Assembly (NCBI GenBank): GCA_902524235.1
Contig: CABZCF010000003.1
Coordinates: forward strand, 1-64,000
DNA: 64,000 nt
Direction: 5' to 3'
DNA from: an uncultured Pelagibacteraceae bacterium
GTDB lineage: Bacteria; Pseudomonadota; Alphaproteobacteria; Pelagibacterales; Pelagibacteraceae
In this document: piece after piece, positions 31,140 through 42,147 of the stretch
Position numbering within the stretch: the stretch's first letter is position 1
How the letters are laid out: each line of letters opens with the position of its first letter
Made by a program: the position numbers and the translations under genes
Notes under the pieces: model-generated
Told to the model about the DNA's origin: nothing
Database searches by the model: none
What the model saw: only the letters and a program-made list of their open reading frames with translations

Positions 31140-32013
31140 TTGATTTTAGGAATTTTAAAAAATGATCAGGTAAATTTGCACTATATTCCAAATTTTTACC
31201 ATTTATTATAAATTTTATGCTACTTGCGTGTAACATAAGTTTTTTTGTTTTTTTTTGAGTAGTTGAATATTTATCATCGCCCACAATTGGATGTCCAATT
31301 AATGATGTTTGTTTTCTTAATTGGTGTTTTCTACCTGTTAAAGGTTTTAATTCAACTAAACTAAATTGAGAGTTTTTATTAAGAACCTTGTAGTTAGTAA
31401 TAGCCTTTTCGTAGATTTTTTTATTATTTTCTTTTTTTTCTAAATTATCAACTAAGATGCCCTTTATATTTTTAATTTCACCGATGCATATAGCCAAATA
31501 GGTTTTGTGAATTTTTCTAATTCTAAATAAAGAAGTAAATAGCTGAGCATATTTTCTATTTTTGGCAATTATCATCACTCCAGATGTTTCTTTGTCTAGT
31601 CTATGTACTGTATATGGCCTCGAATTTTCAAAAAATTTGCTTTTAGAATAAATATCTATTAAATTTTTAAATGATTTTGTGCCACCCTGTACAGCAACTC
31701 CTGGGCTTTTATTTATAACTATATAATCATTATTATTGAAAATAATTTCATTTTCTTTTGATTTGACCAATTCTTTAGATGGTAGAAATAAATTTTTTTT
31801 TAAATCGTTTTTTATATTGATGTCATATATATAAACTTTATCATTTTTATATAATCTATAGTTATTTTTAACCTTTTTTTTATTAACCTTGATTTTGCCT
31901 AAACGTAAAAATTTCTGAATTAGACTTTGTGGTGTTTTTGAAATATTTATTTTAAACCAACGATCTACTCGAATATTATCATGATCAGGTTTGACTTTAA
32001 AAATCCTTATCAT
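31114..32013 (-). CDS. rluC: RluC/RluD-family 23S rRNA pseudouridine synthase
   Basis: S4-like N-terminus; YTVHRLDKETSGVMIIAKNRKYAQ; LKPLTGRKHQLRKQTSLIGHPIVGDDKYS. Confidence 0.9.
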   Translation of the reverse strand: MIRIFKVKPDHDNIRVDRWFKINISKTPQSLIQKFLRLGKIKVNKKKVKNNYRLYKNDKVYIYDINIKNDLKKNLFLPSKELVKSKENEIIFNNNDYIVINKSPGVAVQGGTKSFKNLIDIYSKSKFFENSRPYTVHRLDKETSGVMIIAKNRKYAQLFTSLFRIRKIHKTYLAICIGEIKNIKGILVDNLEKKENNKKIYEKAITNYKVLNKNSQFSLVELKPLTGRKHQLRKQTSLIGHPIVGDDKYSTTQKKTKKLMLHASSIKFIINGKNLEYSANLPDHFLKFLKSTNLNYLSI

Positions 32014-32026
32014 GTAGTGAAATACG

Positions 32027-32476
32027 TTATGATTTTTCTTTATTATCTTCTTTTTTGTCTTTTAGATCTTTATCTTTAGGTAAACTCTTTTCTTTCTTAT
32101 CAATTTTTTTTGCGTTTAAATCTCTGTCTACAAATTCTATAATTGCTATAGGAGCATTATCACCAAATCTGTATCCAGCTTTTATTATCCTGGTATAGCC
32201 ACCCTTTCTATCTTTATATCTTTTAGATAGTGTATTTCTAACTTTTTTTGCTAATTCTTTATTTTGAAGTTTGGATATTATAGTTTTTGTATTATGTAAT
32301 GTATCTTTTTTGCCTAAAGTGATTATTTTTTCTGCAACAGGTCTTAAAACTTTTGCCTTTGGTAATGTAGTTTTAATTTGCTCGTATTTAATTAGAGAAC
32401 CTAACATGTTCTTAATTAAAGCTTTTCTATGCTCAGAGGTTCTATTTAATTTTTTATAACCAATTTTATGACGCAT
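32027..32476 (-). CDS. rplQ: 50S ribosomal protein L17
   Basis: [42 protein letters not shown]; Lys/Asp-rich C-terminal tail. Confidence 0.96.
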   Translation of the reverse strand: MRHKIGYKKLNRTSEHRKALIKNMLGSLIKYEQIKTTLPKAKVLRPVAEKIITLGKKDTLHNTKTIISKLQNKELAKKVRNTLSKRYKDRKGGYTRIIKAGYRFGDNAPIAIIEFVDRDLNAKKIDKKEKSLPKDKDLKDKKEDNKEKS

Positions 32477-32478
32477 TA

Positions 32479-33507
32479 CTAGATGCTTTCTTCAAGTTTT
32501 TTTGATAATTCGGCAATATTATCAGGGGGCCAATTAGGTATTTCCATGCCTAAATATAACGACATTCCAGTTAAAACCTCTTTAATCTCGTTTAATGATT
32601 TCCTTCCAAAGTTAGGAGTTCTTAACATTTCACCCTCAGATTTTTGGACCAAATCACCTATATAAATTATATTATCATTTTTGAGACAATTCATTGATCT
32701 GACAGATAACTCAAGCTCATCAACTTTTCTAAGTAAATTTTTATTAAATTCAGGCTCAGTTGGTTTATCTCTTACAATTACCTCCTGTGGCTCATCAAAA
32801 TTTACAAACATTCCAAGTTGATCTTGGAAAATTCTTGCTGAATAAGCAACTGCATCCTCCGCGGATATTGAGCCATTGGTCTCTACTTCCATCGTTAATT
32901 TATCATAATCTAATGCTTTTCCTTCTCTAGCAGTACTAACTGAGTATGATACTTTTTTAACTGGACTAAAAAGTGAATCTATAGGTATTAAACCTAATGG
33001 AGGTTCTTCAGGCTTATTTAAATCAGCTGAAATGTAACCTTTACCAGATCCAATAACCATTTCCATGTGGAAATTAGTGTTTTCATCCAAATTACATATT
33101 ACTAAATCAGGATTTAATATTTCAATATCTGTTGCGGGAGTTATATCTGATGCTTTAATTTCACCAGGTCCCTTTGCATCTAAAATTAATTTTTTTGAAG
33201 TATCAGTGCTACACTTAAGTGCTAATGATTTAACATTTAAAACTATATCTGTTACATCTTCCCTTACACCTTTTATTGATGTAAATTCATGTAATACACC
33301 GTCAATTTGAATTGCAGTAACTGCCGTTCCTCTAATAGATGAAAGCAATATTCTTCTTAATGAATTCCCTAAAGTAAGTCCATAACCTTTCTCTAAAGGT
33401 TCGGCAATAATTTTTGCATATGATTTATCATCACTAAGTTTCACATCTAATTTTGAAGGTTTAATTAATGATTTCCAATTTTTTATATTTACGTTAGCAT
33501 TTTCCAT
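32479..33507 (-). CDS. rpoA: RNA polymerase alpha subunit
   Basis: [43 protein letters not shown]; alpha-[21 protein letters not shown]. Confidence 0.98.
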   Translation of the reverse strand: MENANVNIKNWKSLIKPSKLDVKLSDDKSYAKIIAEPLEKGYGLTLGNSLRRILLSSIRGTAVTAIQIDGVLHEFTSIKGVREDVTDIVLNVKSLALKCSTDTSKKLILDAKGPGEIKASDITPATDIEILNPDLVICNLDENTNFHMEMVIGSGKGYISADLNKPEEPPLGLIPIDSLFSPVKKVSYSVSTAREGKALDYDKLTMEVETNGSISAEDAVAYSARIFQDQLGMFVNFDEPQEVIVRDKPTEPEFNKNLLRKVDELELSVRSMNCLKNDNIIYIGDLVQKSEGEMLRTPNFGRKSLNEIKEVLTGMSLYLGMEIPNWPPDNIAELSKKLEESI

Positions 33508-33954
33508 TTATACTCTCCTTTTTTTTGGTGGTCTTGTTCCATTATGTGGTAATGGTGTTGTATCTTTTATAGATAAAATTTTAAAACCCCTAGACTGAAG
33601 TGCTCTAAGAGCAGTTTCACGACCAGAACCAGGACCTTTAATTTCAACCGTCAATACTTTCATTCCATACTCGAGAGCTTTAGCTGCTGCTGAGTCAGCT
33701 GCAACTTGGGCAGCATAAGGTGTTGATTTTCTAGAGCCTTTAAATCCCTTTTGTCCTGAAGAAGCCCAAGATATAACATTGCCGTTAGTATCTGCTATTG
33801 ATACTATAGTATTATTAAATGTAGATTGCACATATGCAATTCCATTTGTTATTACTTTCTTAATCTTTTTTTTTTTTGAATAAGAACTTTTTTTAGCAAT
33901 CTTACTTTTATTTTCTAAATCTTTTTTTTCGTCAACTTTTTTTTCTTTTGGCAT
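33508..33954 (-). CDS. rpsK: 30S ribosomal protein S11
   Basis: [46 protein letters not shown]...PPKKRRV. Confidence 0.97.
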   Translation of the reverse strand: MPKEKKVDEKKDLENKSKIAKKSSYSKKKKIKKVITNGIAYVQSTFNNTIVSIADTNGNVISWASSGQKGFKGSRKSTPYAAQVAADSAAAKALEYGMKVLTVEIKGPGSGRETALRALQSRGFKILSIKDTTPLPHNGTRPPKKRRV

Positions 33955-33955
33955 T

Positions 33956-34339
33956 TTATTTCTTTAATGGGGTTAGTTTTTTCCCAGCTATAGCTATAGC
34001 TTTTCCTTTTCGAGTTCTAGCATTACATCTAGTTCTTTGACCTCTTACTGGAAGTTTTTTTTTATGTCTTAATCCTCTATATGAGGCAAGATCAATTAAT
34101 CTTTTAATACTAAAAGATTTATCTCTTCTTAAATCACCTTCTACAGTGAAGTTTTTATCTATGTATTCCCTGATTTTTAATATTTCCTCGTCAGTTAATT
34201 CATTAACTCTTTTTGAACTTGGTATTGAAAGTGACTTACATATATCATTTGAAAATTTATCTCCAATGCCATAAATATAAGTTAATCCGATTTTTACGAG
34301 TTTATTCTGAGGAATGTTTACACCTGCGATACGAGCCAT
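33956..34339 (-). CDS. rpsM: 30S ribosomal protein S13
   Basis: [26 protein letters not shown]...[14 protein letters not shown]. Confidence 0.97.
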   Translation of the reverse strand: MARIAGVNIPQNKLVKIGLTYIYGIGDKFSNDICKSLSIPSSKRVNELTDEEILKIREYIDKNFTVEGDLRRDKSFSIKRLIDLASYRGLRHKKKLPVRGQRTRCNARTRKGKAIAIAGKKLTPLKK

Positions 34340-34393
34340 ATACTTGTGATAAATTTAGCCTTTTATATAAGAAGATGTTTTAATGTCAATGTG

Positions 34394-34957
34394 TTAAACA
34401 TTAAGTATTTCCTCAATTTTTTGAGATATATTGATTATTTCCATCGATCCATCTAATTCATGAAAATTATTATTTTTTGAATAATATTTTAAGACTGGAT
34501 TTGTCACTTCCATATATGTATCGTATCTTTTTAAAATAGTTTTTAAGTCATCATCGGAACGTTTTTCTAAAATTTTTCTTTTTTCAATTCTTTTTATAAT
34601 TGCATCTTTTTTAACATTTAAAAAAAAAACAAAATCTACTTTTTGATCTGAGCTATTTAATAGTTTCTCAAGATTTTTTGCTTGATTAATAGTTCTTGGA
34701 TAACCATCAAATATTAGTCTATTTTTTTTAGTGTCATCAAATACTATTTTTTCAAGAAGTTTATTAACAATATCATCGTCTACAAATTTACCATTATTCA
34801 TATTGTTGACAATTTTTTTTCCAATATCTGTGTCTTTTTTAATTTCCTCTCTCAAAATTTCTCCAGTTGATATTTGAAAACTATTTAATTTTTTAACAAG
34901 TTTTTTTGCTTGCGTGCCTTTGCCAGCACCCGGTGGTCCAAAAATTATTATATTCAC
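34394..34957 (-). CDS. adk: Adenylate kinase
   Basis: MNIIIFGPPGAGKGTQAKKL, LIFDGYPRTINQA. Confidence 0.96.
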   Translation of the reverse strand: MNIIIFGPPGAGKGTQAKKLVKKLNSFQISTGEILREEIKKDTDIGKKIVNNMNNGKFVDDDIVNKLLEKIVFDDTKKNRLIFDGYPRTINQAKNLEKLLNSSDQKVDFVFFLNVKKDAIIKRIEKRKILEKRSDDDLKTILKRYDTYMEVTNPVLKYYSKNNNFHELDGSMEIINISQKIEEILNV

Positions 34958-36234
34958 TATCTTCCAAACTTAGTTTTTTTTATTAATTGCTCGTATTGTG
35001 AACTCATTAATCTGGTTTGTATCTGTGTCACTGTATCTATAGCTACCACAACAACAATCAAAATTGATGTTCCCCCTAAATAAAAAGGGATTGGATAATT
35101 TGCAATTAAAAACTCTGGCATTAAACAAACTAAAGTTAGATATAATGCACCAATTGTAGTTAGTTTTGTTAAAATATTGTCAATATAAAGCGCTGTACTT
35201 TCTCCTGGTCTTATACCAGGTATAAAACCACCATACTTTCGTAAATTTTCTGCTGTCTCATTGGGATTAAATGTTATTGATGTATAAAAAAATGTAAAAA
35301 AAATTATACCTGAAGCATATAAGAGCATATACAAGGGCTGTCCTTGAGAAAAAAAAGAACTTATATTCAAGAAAGTTTCGCTTTCTGAAACATTAAAATT
35401 TGAAAATGTAACAGGTAATAATAAAAGAGCAGATGCAAAAATCGCTGGTATTACTCCAGCTGAATTAATTTTTAAAGGTAAATGGGAAGACTCACCTCCA
35501 AACATCTTATTACCCATTTGTCTTTTAGGATAATTTATTAAAATTTTTCTTAAAGCTCTTTCCATAAAAACAATAAACATAATCGTTGCCACTAATAAAA
35601 TAAAAATACCTATAATCATAGTAGTTGATATTGCTCCTGTTCTACCTAATTCAAATGTCGTAACTAATGCTCTAGGAATTTCAGCAACGATACCTGAAAA
35701 TATAATTAATGATATTCCATTACCTATTCCTCTTTGTGTTATCTGTTCACCCAACCACATCAAAAAAATTGTACCAGCAACTATAGTAGTAACTGTTGAA
35801 ATTTTAAAAAATAATCCAGGATTTATAACTAAATTTGCAGAAGACTCTAATCCAACAGCTAAACCAAATCCTTGTATTGTAGCTAAAAGAACTGTTCCGT
35901 ATCTAGTAATTTGAGTTATTTTCTGTCTACCTGTTTCACCCTGTGCTTTAAGGTTTTTAAAATAATCTGATACACCTGTTAGCAGCTGTACGATAATTGA
36001 TGAAGAAATATATGGCATAATGCCGAGTGCAAAAATAGCCATCCTGCTTACTGCACCGCCTGCAAACACATTAAACATGCCGAGTAATCCTTTTTGATTA
36101 CCCTCCATTAAAATTTTTAATTGTTCTGGATCAATTCCTGGAAGTGGTATAAATGTACCTAATCTATATATTGATAAAACTAAAATTGTAAAAAGAACTC
36201 TGTTTCTTAAATCATTATTTGATGAGGTACTCAT
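34957..36234 (-). CDS. secY: Protein translocase subunit SecY
   Basis: LRNRVLFTILVLSIYRLGTFIPLPGID...FGGESSHLPLKINSAGVIPAIFASALL. Confidence 0.97.
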   Translation of the reverse strand: MSTSSNNDLRNRVLFTILVLSIYRLGTFIPLPGIDPEQLKILMEGNQKGLLGMFNVFAGGAVSRMAIFALGIMPYISSSIIVQLLTGVSDYFKNLKAQGETGRQKITQITRYGTVLLATIQGFGLAVGLESSANLVINPGLFFKISTVTTIVAGTIFLMWLGEQITQRGIGNGISLIIFSGIVAEIPRALVTTFELGRTGAISTTMIIGIFILLVATIMFIVFMERALRKILINYPKRQMGNKMFGGESSHLPLKINSAGVIPAIFASALLLLPVTFSNFNVSESETFLNISSFFSQGQPLYMLLYASGIIFFTFFYTSITFNPNETAENLRKYGGFIPGIRPGESTALYIDNILTKLTTIGALYLTLVCLMPEFLIANYPIPFYLGGTSILIVVVVAIDTVTQIQTRLMSSQYEQLIKKTKFGR

Positions 36235-36692
36235 TAACTAATTGTTTTGATTGATACAGAACAACCAAGTTTATCCAATTTAATTTTTGCACTTTTTGAA
36301 ACAAAATTTGCCTCAATATTTAATTTTGTTTTTAAATCACCACTTCCAAGGATTTTTAACCTGTTAAAAGTTTTTTTAATTAATTTATTTTTAATTAAAT
36401 AATCAAGATTAATAGTATCATCTATTTTAATTTTGTTTTTCTCAATCAAATTTTGTAACTTATCTAAATTAAAAGTTGCAATTTTAGTATTTGAGATAGA
36501 ATTAAATCCTCTTTTAGGTAATCTTCTAAATAAAGGCATTTGACCACCTTCAAAGCTTTTTATGGCAACTCCTGACCTTGATTTTTGGCCTTTTACTCCT
36601 CTACCAGATGTTTTGCCTTTTCCAGAACCTATGCCTCTACCAACTCTTATTTTCTTTTGTTTAACCTTCAATGTTGAGTTCAATGATGTCAC
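36234..36692 (-). CDS. rplO: 50S ribosomal protein L15 (GTG start)
   Basis: (V)TSLNSTLKVKQKKIRVGRGIGSGKGKTSGRGVKGQKSR; GTG at 36692 overlaps the rpsE TAG stop (TAGTG) and follows a GAGG-like SD; ORF-track ATG at 36785 lies inside rpsE. Confidence 0.93.
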   Translation of the reverse strand: MTSLNSTLKVKQKKIRVGRGIGSGKGKTSGRGVKGQKSRSGVAIKSFEGGQMPLFRRLPKRGFNSISNTKIATFNLDKLQNLIEKNKIKIDDTINLDYLIKNKLIKKTFNRLKILGSGDLKTKLNIEANFVSKSAKIKLDKLGCSVSIKTIS

Positions 36693-37192
36693 TATCCTCT
36701 TTTCTCCACAATTTCTGAAACTTTCTTGTTTCTTAAATTTGATATATTCTTTGGTGAATTTTGTTTTGAAAGCGCTTTCATGCATGCGCGTATAACATTG
36801 TGAGGATTAGATGTTCCTATTGATTTAGCGACTATATCTTTTATTCCCAGAACCTCACATACTGCTCTAACAGGACCTCCAGCAATAATACCTGTTCCCT
36901 TTGGAGCTGATCTTAGCTTAATTTTACCTGCACCATCTTTTCCGTAAATATCATGATGTATAGTTCTACCTTCTCGCAATGGAATTTGTATAAGATTTCT
37001 TTTAGCTAAATCATTTGCCTTTTTGATGGCATCAGGAACTTGTTTTGCTTTGGCGTGAGCTATACCAATTTTTCCATTTTGATTGCCAACTACGACCAAT
37101 GCTGAAAATCCAAATCTTCTACCACCTTTTACAACTTTTGTAATTCTGTTTATGTGTACTAGTTTTTCTAAAAATTCGTTATTTTTTTCCAT
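36692..37192 (-). CDS. rpsE: 30S ribosomal protein S5
   Basis: [43 protein letters not shown]. Confidence 0.97.
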   Translation of the reverse strand: MEKNNEFLEKLVHINRITKVVKGGRRFGFSALVVVGNQNGKIGIAHAKAKQVPDAIKKANDLAKRNLIQIPLREGRTIHHDIYGKDGAGKIKLRSAPKGTGIIAGGPVRAVCEVLGIKDIVAKSIGTSNPHNVIRACMKALSKQNSPKNISNLRNKKVSEIVEKRG

Positions 37193-37195
37193 TAA

Positions 37196-37549
37196 TTAAA
37201 ACTCCATACCATTTTTTCTAAGCGTATCTGCAAATATTTTAACTCTTCCGTGATATTTATAAATACCTCTGTCGAAATAAATTTTATTAATTTTTAATTC
37301 TTTTGCTTTTTTTGCAAGGTTTTCGGCTACAATAGTTGAGACTTCACTTTTGGTTTTTTTAATATTTTTTAAAGATTTTTGATTTGACGTAGCCGATAAC
37401 AAAGTTATTTTTTTTAAATCATCAATAATTTGTGCACTAATATTCTTGGAAGATCTAGATACAGTTAATCTATACCTATTGACTGATGAGTGCTTTTTAA
37501 GTTTATTTCTAACTCTAAATTTCTTTCTTTGTGATGTTGATAACTTCAT
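37196..37549 (-). CDS. rplR: 50S ribosomal protein L18
   Basis: [20 protein letters not shown]...[26 protein letters not shown]. Confidence 0.95.
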   Translation of the reverse strand: MKLSTSQRKKFRVRNKLKKHSSVNRYRLTVSRSSKNISAQIIDDLKKITLLSATSNQKSLKNIKKTKSEVSTIVAENLAKKAKELKINKIYFDRGIYKYHGRVKIFADTLRKNGMEF

Positions 37550-38091
37550 TATTTTTTTTTGCCTTCTTTTCTAAGTATATATTGTCCTTTTTCTTTAATT
37601 CCCTTGCCTTTATAAGGCTCAGGCGGTCTAATAGATTTAATTTTTGATGCTGTCATTCCAACTAACTGTTTGTCACTACCAGTTATTTTAATTATTGTTT
37701 GTTTTTCAACTGTAATTTTTAACTCATCTGGTATATCAAAATTAATATCGTGACTGAAACCAAGTTGTAAATTTAAAATTTTTCCTTTAATAGCAGCTCT
37801 ATATCCTACACCAGAGAGCTCTAAAATTTTTTCATATCCAGTACTAGCACCTATGATTGCGTTATTAAGTAAACTTCGGTTCATTCCCCAAAGTTTTTTT
37901 GTATTTTCGTCGATAATTTTTGGTTTAATCGATACCTCCTTGCCTTCCAAAATATTTAAATCAAATATTTTGAGATCTAAGTTTAATACTTTTTTTCCTA
38001 ATGGGCCCTCAATATTTAAAAGATTGCCATTTAAAGCAACTTTTACTTTTTCTGGAATTGATATACTTAATTTACCTATTTTAGACATCAA
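37549..38091 (-). CDS. rplF: 50S ribosomal protein L6
   Basis: [17 protein letters not shown]...[33 protein letters not shown]. Confidence 0.97.
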   Translation of the reverse strand: MMSKIGKLSISIPEKVKVALNGNLLNIEGPLGKKVLNLDLKIFDLNILEGKEVSIKPKIIDENTKKLWGMNRSLLNNAIIGASTGYEKILELSGVGYRAAIKGKILNLQLGFSHDINFDIPDELKITVEKQTIIKITGSDKQLVGMTASKIKSIRPPEPYKGKGIKEKGQYILRKEGKKK

Positions 38092-38483
38092 AACACCTTA
38101 CAAATTATTTCACCACCGATTTTTTGCTTTCTTGCATTAACATCACTCATAACGCCTTTTGGAGTAGAAATTATAGCTATTCCTAATCCGTTGTTAATTT
38201 TTGGCAAACTTTCGGCACTTGAGAAAATTCTTCTTCCAGGTCTTGATACTCTTTCAATAGTATTAATAACAGGGCTTCCAGAGCTATATTTTAAATAGAT
38301 GTTAATTTCTGATTTATTATTCTCATCAATGATTTTATGATCCTTTATAAATCCTTCATTTTTTAAAACCTCAGCTATTTTTACTTTAAATTTAGATGAT
38401 GGCATTTTTACTATCTTGTGAGATCTCATTTGAGCGTTTTTAATCCTTGCTAACATATCTCCAATTGGGTCACTTAAGCTCAT
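38088..38483 (-). CDS. rpsH: 30S ribosomal protein S8
   Basis: SLSDPIGDMLARIKNAQMRSHKIVKMPSSKFKVKIAEVLKNEGFI. Confidence 0.97.
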   Translation of the reverse strand: MSLSDPIGDMLARIKNAQMRSHKIVKMPSSKFKVKIAEVLKNEGFIKDHKIIDENNKSEINIYLKYSSGSPVINTIERVSRPGRRIFSSAESLPKINNGLGIAIISTPKGVMSDVNARKQKIGGEIICKVF

Positions 38484-38495
38484 ATTATATCCTTT

Positions 38496-38801
38496 CTACC
38501 AACTTGATTTTACCATTCCAGGGATTTTACCCTCTAAGCCTAATTTTCTAAGAGCTATCCTTGATATCTTTAATTTTCTGTAAACACCATGAGGTCTTCC
38601 TGTAATTTGACATCTATTCATGACTCTTGTTTTTGATGAATTTCTTGGGAGTTTAGACAGTTTTTGTTGTGCCTTAAATCTTTCCTCTAAACCAAGTTTT
38701 TTATTCATAATAATTTTTTTTAGATTTTTCCTTTTTTTATAGTATTTATCTGAAAGTTTTATTCTCCTATTATTTTTATTAACTGAGCTTAGTTTTGCCA
38801 T
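38496..38801 (-). CDS. rpsN: 30S ribosomal protein S14
   Basis: [43 protein letters not shown]. Confidence 0.97.
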   Translation of the reverse strand: MAKLSSVNKNNRRIKLSDKYYKKRKNLKKIIMNKKLGLEERFKAQQKLSKLPRNSSKTRVMNRCQITGRPHGVYRKLKISRIALRKLGLEGKIPGMVKSSW

Positions 38802-38802
38802 A

Positions 38803-39357
38803 TTAATTACCTTTGCTTTCTAAAAATGGAAAATTAAATTTTTTTAATAATTCAAGGCTATCGTTAACACTTCTGCTTTTTATAACAATGGTAATATCTA
38901 GTCCTCTGATTTTATCAACCTTTTCAAAATTTACCTCTGGAAATATAATATGTTCCTTAACTCCAAAAGTATAATTTCCAAACTTGTCAAATCCATTTAA
39001 TTTTAATCCTCTGAAATCTTTAATTCTTGGAAGTGCAATATTTACTAATCTATCAATAAATTCATACATTTTATTTTTTCTTAAAGTTGTTTTAATACCC
39101 GCATTGGTATTTTTTCTTGTTTTAAAATTTGAAATTGACTTTTTAAATTTTGTAACTACTGGTTTTTGACCTGTAATTTTTGACATATCATCTTCACAGC
39201 TTTTTAAAATTTTGTTATCATTTCCATCTAATCCAAGCCCCATATTTATAACAACTTTTTTTATTTCAGGAACCATATAAATATTTTTATATCCTAGATT
39301 ATTTTTTAACTCTTGCTGTATATATTTTTTAAATATTTCTTTTAAACGTGGTATCAT
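38803..39357 (-). CDS. rplE: 50S ribosomal protein L5
   Basis: [14 protein letters not shown]...[21 protein letters not shown]...[12 protein letters not shown]. Confidence 0.96.
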   Translation of the reverse strand: MIPRLKEIFKKYIQQELKNNLGYKNIYMVPEIKKVVINMGLGLDGNDNKILKSCEDDMSKITGQKPVVTKFKKSISNFKTRKNTNAGIKTTLRKNKMYEFIDRLVNIALPRIKDFRGLKLNGFDKFGNYTFGVKEHIIFPEVNFEKVDKIRGLDITIVIKSRSVNDSLELLKKFNFPFLESKGN

Positions 39358-39599
39358 TTTTTATTCTCAATTTTTTTTTGTTTATTATCATCAGTAATTT
39401 TAAGATTTGAAAAATGAATAAAGTTTTCTTTATCAAAAATGCCACCTTTATTCTCTTTCGTGGTTTTTACATGTTTTTTTATTATGTTTAATCCTTTAAC
39501 TTTAGCTCTAAAATTACTTCTATCGAGTTCAATAACGTCTCCTTCTTTATTTTTATCTTTCCCTACCAACACTTTAACTTTCATACCTTTTTTTATCAT
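39354..39599 (-). CDS. rplX: 50S ribosomal protein L24
   Basis: [44 protein letters not shown]. Confidence 0.94.
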   Translation of the reverse strand: MIKKGMKVKVLVGKDKNKEGDVIELDRSNFRAKVKGLNIIKKHVKTTKENKGGIFDKENFIHFSNLKITDDNKQKKIENKK

Positions 39600-39968
39600 T
39601 TAAAGAACCTCCGGTGCCAAAGATATTATTTTCATTTGACCTTTGTTTCTTAATTCTCTAGTTACAGGACCGAATATTCTTGTGCCGATAGGTTCGCCTT
39701 TATCGTCAGTCAAAACAGCTGCATTATTATCAAACTTAACTTTAGATCCATCATTTCTATGAATCCCCTTTTTAACTCTTACAACAACGGCTTTATGCAC
39801 AGATCCTTTTTTAACTTTTCCCTTTGGAATTGCTTCTTTAATTGCAACTACTATTGTATCACCTATACTTGCGTATCTCCTTTTTGATCCACCTAAAACT
39901 TTAATACACTCAATTCTTTTTGCCCCTGTATTATCTGCAACCATTAATTCTGTCTGAACTTGTATCAT
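39600..39968 (-). CDS. rplN: 50S ribosomal protein L14
   Basis: [33 protein letters not shown]. Confidence 0.97.
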   Translation of the reverse strand: MIQVQTELMVADNTGAKRIECIKVLGGSKRRYASIGDTIVVAIKEAIPKGKVKKGSVHKAVVVRVKKGIHRNDGSKVKFDNNAAVLTDDKGEPIGTRIFGPVTRELRNKGQMKIISLAPEVL

Positions 39969-40201
39969 TTATTATCTCCCATTACCTCAAATTTTTTGGT
40001 TTTAGAGTAAGGTTTGCACTCTATTATTTTAACCTTATCTCCATTTTTAAATTTATTCTGCTCATCATGGACGTTATATTTTTTTTTTGATTTTATAACC
40101 TTTTTAAGAAGGGGATGTTGATATTTTCTTTCAACCAAAACTGTTATAGATTTATTTGGTTTATCACTTATTACGACACCTGATAATATTTTTTTAGGCA
40201 C
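39965..40201 (-). CDS. rpsQ: 30S ribosomal protein S17
   Basis: [44 protein letters not shown]. Confidence 0.95.
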   Translation of the reverse strand: MPKKILSGVVISDKPNKSITVLVERKYQHPLLKKVIKSKKKYNVHDEQNKFKNGDKVKIIECKPYSKTKKFEVMGDNK

Positions 40202-40379
40202 TATTTTTCTCCAAAAAAGTTTTTAATTTTGCTATAGATCTTTTTGTTTCAGAAACTTTAGCATAATTTTTTAACTGACCATTAATTTTTTGAAATCTGA
40301 AGTTAAATAAATCTTTTTTTAACTTATCTATTTCTTTAATTGCTTGATCTTTTGTAAATTGTTTTATTTTTTTTTTCAT
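40194..40379 (-). CDS. rpmC: 50S ribosomal protein L29
   Basis: IDKLKKDLFNFRFQKINGQLKNYAKVSETKRSIAKLKT; position between rplP and rpsQ. Confidence 0.93.
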   Translation of the reverse strand: MKKKIKQFTKDQAIKEIDKLKKDLFNFRFQKINGQLKNYAKVSETKRSIAKLKTFLEKNSA

Positions 40380-40380
40380 T

Positions 40381-40788
40381 TTATATTCTTTTAATAAACT
40401 TACATTTTATTGGTAATTTAGCAGACGCTTTGTATAATGCCTCTTTAGCAATTTGCTCTGAAACACCATCAACCTCAAACAATATTCTGCCAGGCTTTAC
40501 TCTACATGCCCAATATTCAGGAGAACCTTTTCCTTTACCCATTCTAACCTCTGTAGGTTTTTTAGAAATTGGTATATTTGGAAAAATTCTTGTCCAAACC
40601 CTCCCCTGTCGCTTCATGTGTCTTGTTAAAGCTACTCTTGCTGCCTCAATCTGCCGTGAAATTACTCTTTCGGGCTGTAAAGCTTTTAGCCCAAAAGAGC
40701 CATAATTCATTATATTACACCTTGAGGCGTTTCCATGTATCCTGCCTTTGTGTGCTTTTCTAAATTTTGTTCTAGTTGGTTGTAGCAT
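40381..40788 (-). CDS. rplP: 50S ribosomal protein L16
   Basis: [19 protein letters not shown]...[27 protein letters not shown]. Confidence 0.97.
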   Translation of the reverse strand: MLQPTRTKFRKAHKGRIHGNASRCNIMNYGSFGLKALQPERVISRQIEAARVALTRHMKRQGRVWTRIFPNIPISKKPTEVRMGKGKGSPEYWACRVKPGRILFEVDGVSEQIAKEALYKASAKLPIKCKFIKRI

Positions 40789-40791
40789 AAT

Positions 40792-41451
40792 TTATTTTTT
40801 ATTTGTCTCCTGACTAAATTCTTTAGTAAAAATTTCTCCTTTATAAATCCATACTTTAATGCCCAATATTCCATAAGTAGTTAATGCTTCAGCTTCAGCA
40901 TAGTCTATATCTGCTCTTAAAGTATGAGATGGAATACTTCCTTCTCTTAACCATTCAGTTCTTGCAATTTCATTTCCACCAAGTCTACCACTTATCGAAA
41001 CTTTAATTCCTCTAGCACCAAGTCTTAAAGCTGATTGCATTGCACGTTTCATTGCTCTTCTATAGGAAACTCTTTTAACAAGTTGTTGTGCTATATTTTC
41101 TGCTACTAGATAACTGTTAGTTTCTGGTTTCTTTATCTCTTTGATATTTAAAACAACTTCATTTGACGTAATTTTTGATATTTTGCCTTTTATTTTCTCA
41201 ATGTCGCTTCCCTTTTTCCCAATCACGAATCCAGGTCTTGAAGTATAAATTGTTACAAAACACTTTTTAGATGTTCTTTCTATCATTACTTTTGAAACAC
41301 CAGAATTTACTACATTTTTTTTGATGAAGTCTCTTATTTTATAGTCTTCAATTAAATAATTACCAAAATCTTTTTTTTTTGCATACCAAACTGAGTCCCA
41401 GCCTCTATTAATACCGAGTCTTAGTCCAACTGGATTAACTTTTTGGCCCAT
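40792..41451 (-). CDS. rpsC: 30S ribosomal protein S3
   Basis: [24 protein letters not shown]...[31 protein letters not shown]. Confidence 0.97.
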   Translation of the reverse strand: MGQKVNPVGLRLGINRGWDSVWYAKKKDFGNYLIEDYKIRDFIKKNVVNSGVSKVMIERTSKKCFVTIYTSRPGFVIGKKGSDIEKIKGKISKITSNEVVLNIKEIKKPETNSYLVAENIAQQLVKRVSYRRAMKRAMQSALRLGARGIKVSISGRLGGNEIARTEWLREGSIPSHTLRADIDYAEAEALTTYGILGIKVWIYKGEIFTKEFSQETNKK

Positions 41452-41836
41452 GTTTAACCTCTTTATTTTGCTTTTCAGATAATATAATTGTTAAATTCGA
41501 ATATGGTTTAAGTATAGGGGCTGCTCTTCCTTTAGCTCTAGCTCTAAATCTTTTCATAATAACTTGTTTTCCACAATAGGCCTCTTTTATAAATAGTTTA
41601 TCAATATCATATTGAAAATTATTTTCAGCGTTTGCAACAGCTGATGAAATAGTTTTTTTTATATCTTTTGTTATCCTTTTTTCTGAGAAGGACAAATTTC
41701 TTATAGCTATTTCAACTTTTTTACCAACTAAAGATTTCAATATAGGATTTAATTTTCTCACACTTGATCTAATATTTTTATTTATTGATCTCACTTCTTT
41801 AAGGTTATTGTCCATTTTTTTTAATTTATTTTTCAT
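41435..41836 (-). CDS. rplV: 50S ribosomal protein L22
   Basis: [55 protein letters not shown]. Confidence 0.94.
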   Translation of the reverse strand: MKNKLKKMDNNLKEVRSINKNIRSSVRKLNPILKSLVGKKVEIAIRNLSFSEKRITKDIKKTISSAVANAENNFQYDIDKLFIKEAYCGKQVIMKRFRARAKGRAAPILKPYSNLTIILSEKQNKEVKHGPKS

Positions 41837-41838
41837 AA

Positions 41839-42144
41839 TTATTTTTTATCCCCAGCCTTACTATCTTCTGCTTTTGCTTTTTTATCTGCTGGAGTATGTC
41901 CAAAAAATTGTCTTGTAGGTGCAAATTCTCCAAACTTGTGACCTACCATATCTTCAGATACTGTTAATGGTATAAATTTTTTTCCGTTATATATTAAAAA
42001 ACTAAATCCCACGAAATCAGGTATTATTGTAGATTTTCTAGACCATGTTTTAATTGGTTTTCTATTTGGATCGTTTTTTGATTTATCTACTTTTTTGATT
42101 AAACTTTCTTCAACAAATGGACCTTTCCAAACTGATCTAGCCAT
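41839..42144 (-). CDS. rpsS: 30S ribosomal protein S19
   Basis: [19 protein letters not shown]...[46 protein letters not shown]. Confidence 0.97.
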   Translation of the reverse strand: MARSVWKGPFVEESLIKKVDKSKNDPNRKPIKTWSRKSTIIPDFVGFSFLIYNGKKFIPLTVSEDMVGHKFGEFAPTRQFFGHTPADKKAKAEDSKAGDKK

Positions 42145-42147
42145 TTC

